DNA of 64,000 bases from JAAUTT01 sp038213375 (lineage in GTDB: Bacteria > Bacteroidota > Bacteroidia > Bacteroidales > JAAUTT01): the NCBI GenBank assembly GCA_038213375.1, contig JBBQTB010000025.1, positions 1 to 64,000 of the forward strand. Direction: 5' to 3'. Under the pieces are notes generated by a model. It was not told the origin of the DNA. It ran no database searches and worked only from the letters and a program-made list of their open reading frames with translations. Within the stretch, counting starts at the first letter, position 1, and each line of letters begins with the position of its first letter. The translations under genes and the position numbers were made by a program. Of the stretch, positions 61,086-64,000 are shown piece after piece.

Positions 61086-61817
61086 TTATAATCTCAGGTT
61101 AATTGGGATACGGAACATAACATTTACCGGTTGTCCACCTTGTTTCCCCGGCTTCCATTTTGGAAGTAATGCTATTACCCTCAAAACTTCCTTATCTAGT
61201 TCCACATCAACACTTGTTTGAATGGATATATCTTTTATATCGCCGGTTTTTGATATGATAAACTGAACTATTACCTTGCCGTGTTTTTTTGCTTTTCTTG
61301 CGGATTCGGGATAATTAAAATTCTTTTGCATAAACTTTCGAAGTTCCGGTTCTCCGCCATAAAATTGAGGCATCTCGTCGGCGTTGACATAAAAGGAACT
61401 ATCATTTTCAGTGTTTATTCCATTTCCGTTGGCTTTTAGTTTTTCGGCAAGCAATAAGCCACTGTCCACCGGAGTGCCTTCTTCCTTTTTAACTGTCTGT
61501 TTTTGCTCCTCCTCTTGTAATGAATCTACAACCAGGGGAGGTGCTACAATTACTTCATCAGGGTTTTGCTGGGGTGGAGGAGGAGCCAACCTTAATTCAT
61601 CAGGTACCTGATCGAGTTCAACGGAAATGCTTAGAGGTAATTCAGTAACTATTTCAATTTTCCTATTGTTGTAATAAATGATTAACAGTGGTATCGCCAA
61701 TATACAGAGACTTGAAAGAAAAGCAATAAACAGATATTTGGTGTATTTTTTTCTAAGCGGGTACGATCCGTAAAGCTTGTTGCGGTTTTCATATAATAAT
61801 TCTTCCCAACCCTGCAT
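61086..61817 (-). CDS. tonB: TonB-family energy-coupling protein
   Basis: A 243-residue protein. It starts with a cytosolic segment typical of Bacteroidota TonB (ENRNKLYGSYPLRKKYTKYL), has one membrane helix (LFIAFLSSLCILAIPLLIIYY), and a periplasmic proline/glutamate linker (APPPPQQNPDEVIVAPP). The C-terminal TonB domain (residues 165-243) contains NFNYPESARKAKKHGKVIVQFIISKTGDIKDISI in pieces and ends with KWKPGKQGGQPVNVMFRIPINLRL. It transfers proton-motive force from ExbB-ExbD to outer-membrane transporters. ExbB and ExbD are not adjacent. Confidence 0.92.
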   Translation of the reverse strand: MQGWEELLYENRNKLYGSYPLRKKYTKYLFIAFLSSLCILAIPLLIIYYNNRKIEIVTELPLSISVELDQVPDELRLAPPPPQQNPDEVIVAPPLVVDSLQEEEQKQTVKKEEGTPVDSGLLLAEKLKANGNGINTENDSSFYVNADEMPQFYGGEPELRKFMQKNFNYPESARKAKKHGKVIVQFIISKTGDIKDISIQTSVDVELDKEVLRVIALLPKWKPGKQGGQPVNVMFRIPINLRL

Positions 61818-61995
61818 ATCCTGTGTCCCTTTTTTTAGCGAACGAAATTAAAAAAACTATCAGCGATTATTGCAAAATCTACCAAATATTCCTGTTATTT
61901 TAACAAAATTTAAGGTTATATATTCGACTCAGGCTTAGTTTAAGCCGAACGGGGGGCAATAAAAAACCAAAAAACTAAAAAATCTTATCAAGTAG

Positions 61996-62070
61996 TATAT
62001 ACTCTTATGGTTGCATGAGTATATAAACGTACCTAGATACAAGTAGGTAATATACCATTTTGTAGGTATT
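61996..62070. promoter_or_regulatory. Cluster of inverted and direct repeats upstream of the phosphate porin
   Basis: The perfect 9-bp inverted repeat tatatactc/gagtatata (61996-62004, 62017-62025) is followed by accta (62031-62035) paired with taggt (62044-62048). ggtaatatacc follows (62046-62056), and then a second gtaggtat (62062-62069), 19 bases from the first gtaggta. Such nested symmetrical elements just upstream of a promoter suggest binding of one or more regulators. A phosphate-responsive regulator is plausible from the downstream genes, but no known consensus was matched. Confidence 0.4.
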
Positions 62071-62091
62071 TTTTTAGATTGATAATGAGTA

Positions 62092-62099
62092 TAGATTTG
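62092..62099 (+). promoter_or_regulatory. Candidate -7 box of the phosphate porin gene
   Basis: tagatttg fits TAnnTTTG at all defined positions, 40 bases upstream of the ATG at 62139. No clear -33 TTTG is seen at the normal distance, which would agree with a need for an activator bound to the repeats upstream. Confidence 0.45.
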
Positions 62100-62138
62100 T
62101 GCATACAAAAATGAATCAATTAATTAATATTATTTTTA

Positions 62139-63251
62139 ATGACTATGAAATTACTCTACATTTTATTCTTCTTTGTTTTTCTATTTCCCGTAGCAGGTTA
62201 TTCACAATCTACGAACGATGTTTTAAATGTTCTTATTCAACGGAAACTTATAACACAGGAAGATGCCGATTCTCTGCGGTCTGAAGCAGCCATTAAGCAG
62301 CAGGAAACTGATGTCAAACGTAAGTCATTTCAGGTCACTGCTAGTAAACTCTTCCAACTTGACGGGTATACACAATTGAGGTATCAGTTTTTCGATGAAC
62401 CTGCAAAATTCGATGGGTTTGATATCCGCCGCGCATACATCGGCTTGCGGGGAAGTATTAACCCTTATTGGGGATATCGCCTTCAGGCAGACTTTGCCAA
62501 TTCGCCAAAACTTATGGATGCTTATGCTGAGTTTAAGTACAGCGAGTATATCAATGTTCAATTCGGACAGACACTTTTGCCATTTTCACTTGAAAACCTT
62601 ACTTCTAACTCCAAAACTGATTTTATTGATCGCTCTCAGGTAATTGAGTCATTGGTTTCTCGAAAAAGCGATGTGATTGGCGACCAAAATGGCCGTGATA
62701 TAGGTGTTCAGGCTGGTGGTGTTTTATTAAAATTGAATGGAAAATCATTGGTTGATTATAAAATAGGACTATTTAACGGTGCAGGTATTAATGGTGGTGA
62801 TAAAAATAAAACCAAGGATGTAGTTGCCCGAATCGTAATTCACCCATTTACGGGATTGGATTTGGGAGCTTCATACTACGATGGTGTGGGTAATTATGGA
62901 ACACCTGCTGATAATAAAGGTCGCAATAGGCTTGGAGCTGAACTTTGTTACGAATGGAGTAGTTTATCAATAAAAGGAGAATATATCAAGGGGAAAGATG
63001 GTATTATAAATCGCAAAGGTTATTATGCCCAAGCCGGATACTATGTAATACCACAGAAACTTCAATTTTTGGCTAAACTTGATTCATTTGATCCCGATCT
63101 CGATAATAACAAATTAACATGGTATGTGGCAGGCCTTAATTTATACCTGAACCAAAATGTACGTTTCCAATTCAACTATTCGTTTAAAGAAGAAGAAGGT
63201 ATCACCATAAAAAATAATGTTGCTTCGGCTCAGTTACAAATTCAATTTTAA
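62139..63251 (+). CDS. OprO/OprP-type phosphate-selective porin
   Basis: A 370-residue outer-membrane barrel. The signal peptide LLYILFFFVFLFPVAGYSQ leads into a short helical stretch (VLIQRKLITQEDADSLRSEA, an oligomerisation-like segment). The porin follows: LDGYTQLRYQFFDEP, FDIRRAYIGLRGSINPYWGYRLQADF, TSNSKTDFIDRSQVIESL, DIGVQAGG, and a barrel end of QNVRFQFNYSFKEEE. This is the Porin_O_P family, which passes phosphate and polyphosphate. The pstS gene 25 bases downstream on the same strand, with no terminator, supports a phosphate role. Selectivity residues cannot be judged from the sequence alone. Confidence 0.9.
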   Translation: MTMKLLYILFFFVFLFPVAGYSQSTNDVLNVLIQRKLITQEDADSLRSEAAIKQQETDVKRKSFQVTASKLFQLDGYTQLRYQFFDEPAKFDGFDIRRAYIGLRGSINPYWGYRLQADFANSPKLMDAYAEFKYSEYINVQFGQTLLPFSLENLTSNSKTDFIDRSQVIESLVSRKSDVIGDQNGRDIGVQAGGVLLKLNGKSLVDYKIGLFNGAGINGGDKNKTKDVVARIVIHPFTGLDLGASYYDGVGNYGTPADNKGRNRLGAELCYEWSSLSIKGEYIKGKDGIINRKGYYAQAGYYVIPQKLQFLAKLDSFDPDLDNNKLTWYVAGLNLYLNQNVRFQFNYSFKEEEGITIKNNVASAQLQIQF

Positions 63252-63276
63252 TTCATCAAAAACAAAAATACTCATC

Positions 63277-64000
63277 ATGAAGAAGTTTATTCTATATCTC
63301 TCTTTGGTTGCTTTTTTTAGCTTCCAGCAGGTTTCGAAGACAGTTGGTCAACTAAAAAGCAATTTGAAGGGAAACATATCCTTGTCAGGAGCATTTGCCC
63401 TTTATCCATTGGCGGTGAAATGGGGCGACGAGTTCAGAAAAATTCATCCGGACGTTCGTATTGATATTTCTGCCGGGGGCGCTGGTAAAGGGATGACCGA
63501 TGCTTTATCCAACATGATAGACATTGGAATGGTTTCGCGTGAAATCAATTCTGAAGAATTCAAAAAAGGGGCATTCGCCATTGCAGTTGCTAAAGATGCG
63601 GTAGTGCTAACTATCAGTGCCCAAAACCCAGTTATAAAAGATATTCTTGCCAAAGGGTTAAAAAAAGAGGCAGCAAACAATATATTCGTAACCGGTAAAT
63701 ACAAAACATGGGGACAAGCGCTTGGAATTAAAAGCGGCGCCCCGGTGCATGTTTATACCCGATCGGACGCTTGTGGCGCTGGCGAAACCTGGGCCAAATA
63801 TTTTGGTAAAAAGCAGGACGATTTGCTTGGTGTTGGCGTTTATGGCGATCCGGGAGTTGCGTTGGCTGTTAAAAAAGATGTTGTTGGCATTGGATACAAC
63901 AACATAGCTTATGTATATGATGCCAAATCACATAAGCCTTATCCTGGCATTAGAGTACTTCCGCTGGATTTGAATAATAATGGCAAATTGGATCCCGAAG
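63277..64000 (+). CDS. pstS: PstS-like phosphate-binding protein (5' part, runs off the edge)
   Basis: The frame opens with ATG at 63277 and stays open to the end of the window (241 codons seen), so the C-terminus is missing. A signal peptide (FILYLSLVAFFSFQQVSKTVGQ) leads into LSGAFALYPLAVKWGDEF, which resembles the SGA(T/F)..YP start of phosphate-binding proteins. Then come SAGGAGKGMTDAL, DIGMVSREI, YTRSDACGAGETWAKYFG (Ser/Arg/Gly phosphate contacts) and the terminal GIGYNNIAYVYD. It is the periplasmic substrate receptor of the PstSCAB ABC transporter. The transporter genes presumably follow beyond the window. Confidence 0.9.
   Translation, partial: MKKFILYLSLVAFFSFQQVSKTVGQLKSNLKGNISLSGAFALYPLAVKWGDEFRKIHPDVRIDISAGGAGKGMTDALSNMIDIGMVSREINSEEFKKGAFAIAVAKDAVVLTISAQNPVIKDILAKGLKKEAANNIFVTGKYKTWGQALGIKSGAPVHVYTRSDACGAGETWAKYFGKKQDDLLGVGVYGDPGVALAVKKDVVGIGYNNIAYVYDAKSHKPYPGIRVLPLDLNNNGKLDPE

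Larger units (their letters stand above)
61818..62138. other. Divergent regulatory gap between tonB and the porin gene
   Basis: These 321 bases contain a 6-base hairpin (ggctta-gtt-taagcc, 61932-61946), a 9-bp inverted repeat (61996-62025) and a cluster of taggta-type elements (listed separately). A TAnnTTTG box at 62092-62099 is near the porin start. No reading frame is convincing; a short one opening within the gap overlaps the porin in another frame and is rejected. Confidence 0.55.

Noticed and set aside
61932..61946. ggctta/taagcc hairpin as a terminator
   Set aside because: Both flanking genes start here rather than end, and the stem is only six base pairs without a T-tract.
62099..62284. 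61-codon frame overlapping the porin start
   Set aside because: It overlaps the porin signal peptide in another frame and shows no family features.

Overview
The window is AT-rich chromosomal DNA from a member of the Bacteroidota. The main evidence is a type IX secretion (T9SS) type B C-terminal sorting domain on a giant surface protein, followed by a PorP/SprF-family partner. Supporting evidence is a SufBCDS-SufE-SufT cluster, a NagB/PIG-L fusion, DUF4922 and GSCFA proteins, TAnnTTTG-like promoter boxes and few Shine-Dalgarno sequences. I cannot place it below phylum, though a free-living or environmental Bacteroidia is plausible. No rRNA, tRNA, CRISPR array or intact mobile element was recognised.

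Layout. Positions 1-5.3 kb are a worn region: the tail of an IS transposase abuts a class I fructose-bisphosphate aldolase, followed by a heavily decayed P-type metal ATPase, an MFS transporter, a repeat-rich gap with a MITE-like inverted repeat, and a secreted tandem DUF1259 protein. Positions 5.3-25.2 kb are one 6277-residue T9SS cargo protein built from nested repeats, plus its SprF-like partner. Positions 25.2-29.0 kb hold a gene-poor kilobase with an ECF sigma remnant, an orphan TPR histidine kinase and an unknown secreted protein.

Positions 29.3-43.1 kb form a divergent island for cell-wall sugar recycling. On the minus strand are a kinase of the BadF/MurK type, the MurQ etherase and a NagB-like deaminase fused to a PIG-L deacetylase. 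On the plus strand are an exported amidase, a two-domain glycosyltransferase, a DUF4922 protein with a GalT-like HxHxQ motif, a GNAT acetyltransferase, a SpoIID/LytB protein and an AmpG-like permease with a large extra loop. Muropeptide release, import and catabolism of MurNAc and GlcNAc are all represented. The glycosyltransferase, DUF4922 and GNAT steps are not explained by known pathways.

Positions 43.2-51.9 kb carry thiL, then sufB, a four-helix-bundle gene inserted in the operon, sufC, sufD, sufS, sufE, a DUF59 SufT-like gene and queG. A perfect 9-bp inverted repeat overlaps the likely suf promoter and looks like an iron or Fe-S operator. Positions 52.1-60.7 kb carry a lipase-like hydrolase, a GSCFA protein, kdsB, a sigma-54 activator, lptE, a helical acidic protein, secG, groES-groEL and crcB. 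This stretch serves envelope biogenesis, secretion and protein folding. Positions 60.8-64 kb carry tatA, a TonB protein, an OprO/OprP-type porin and the start of pstS, so a phosphate-uptake locus runs off the right edge.
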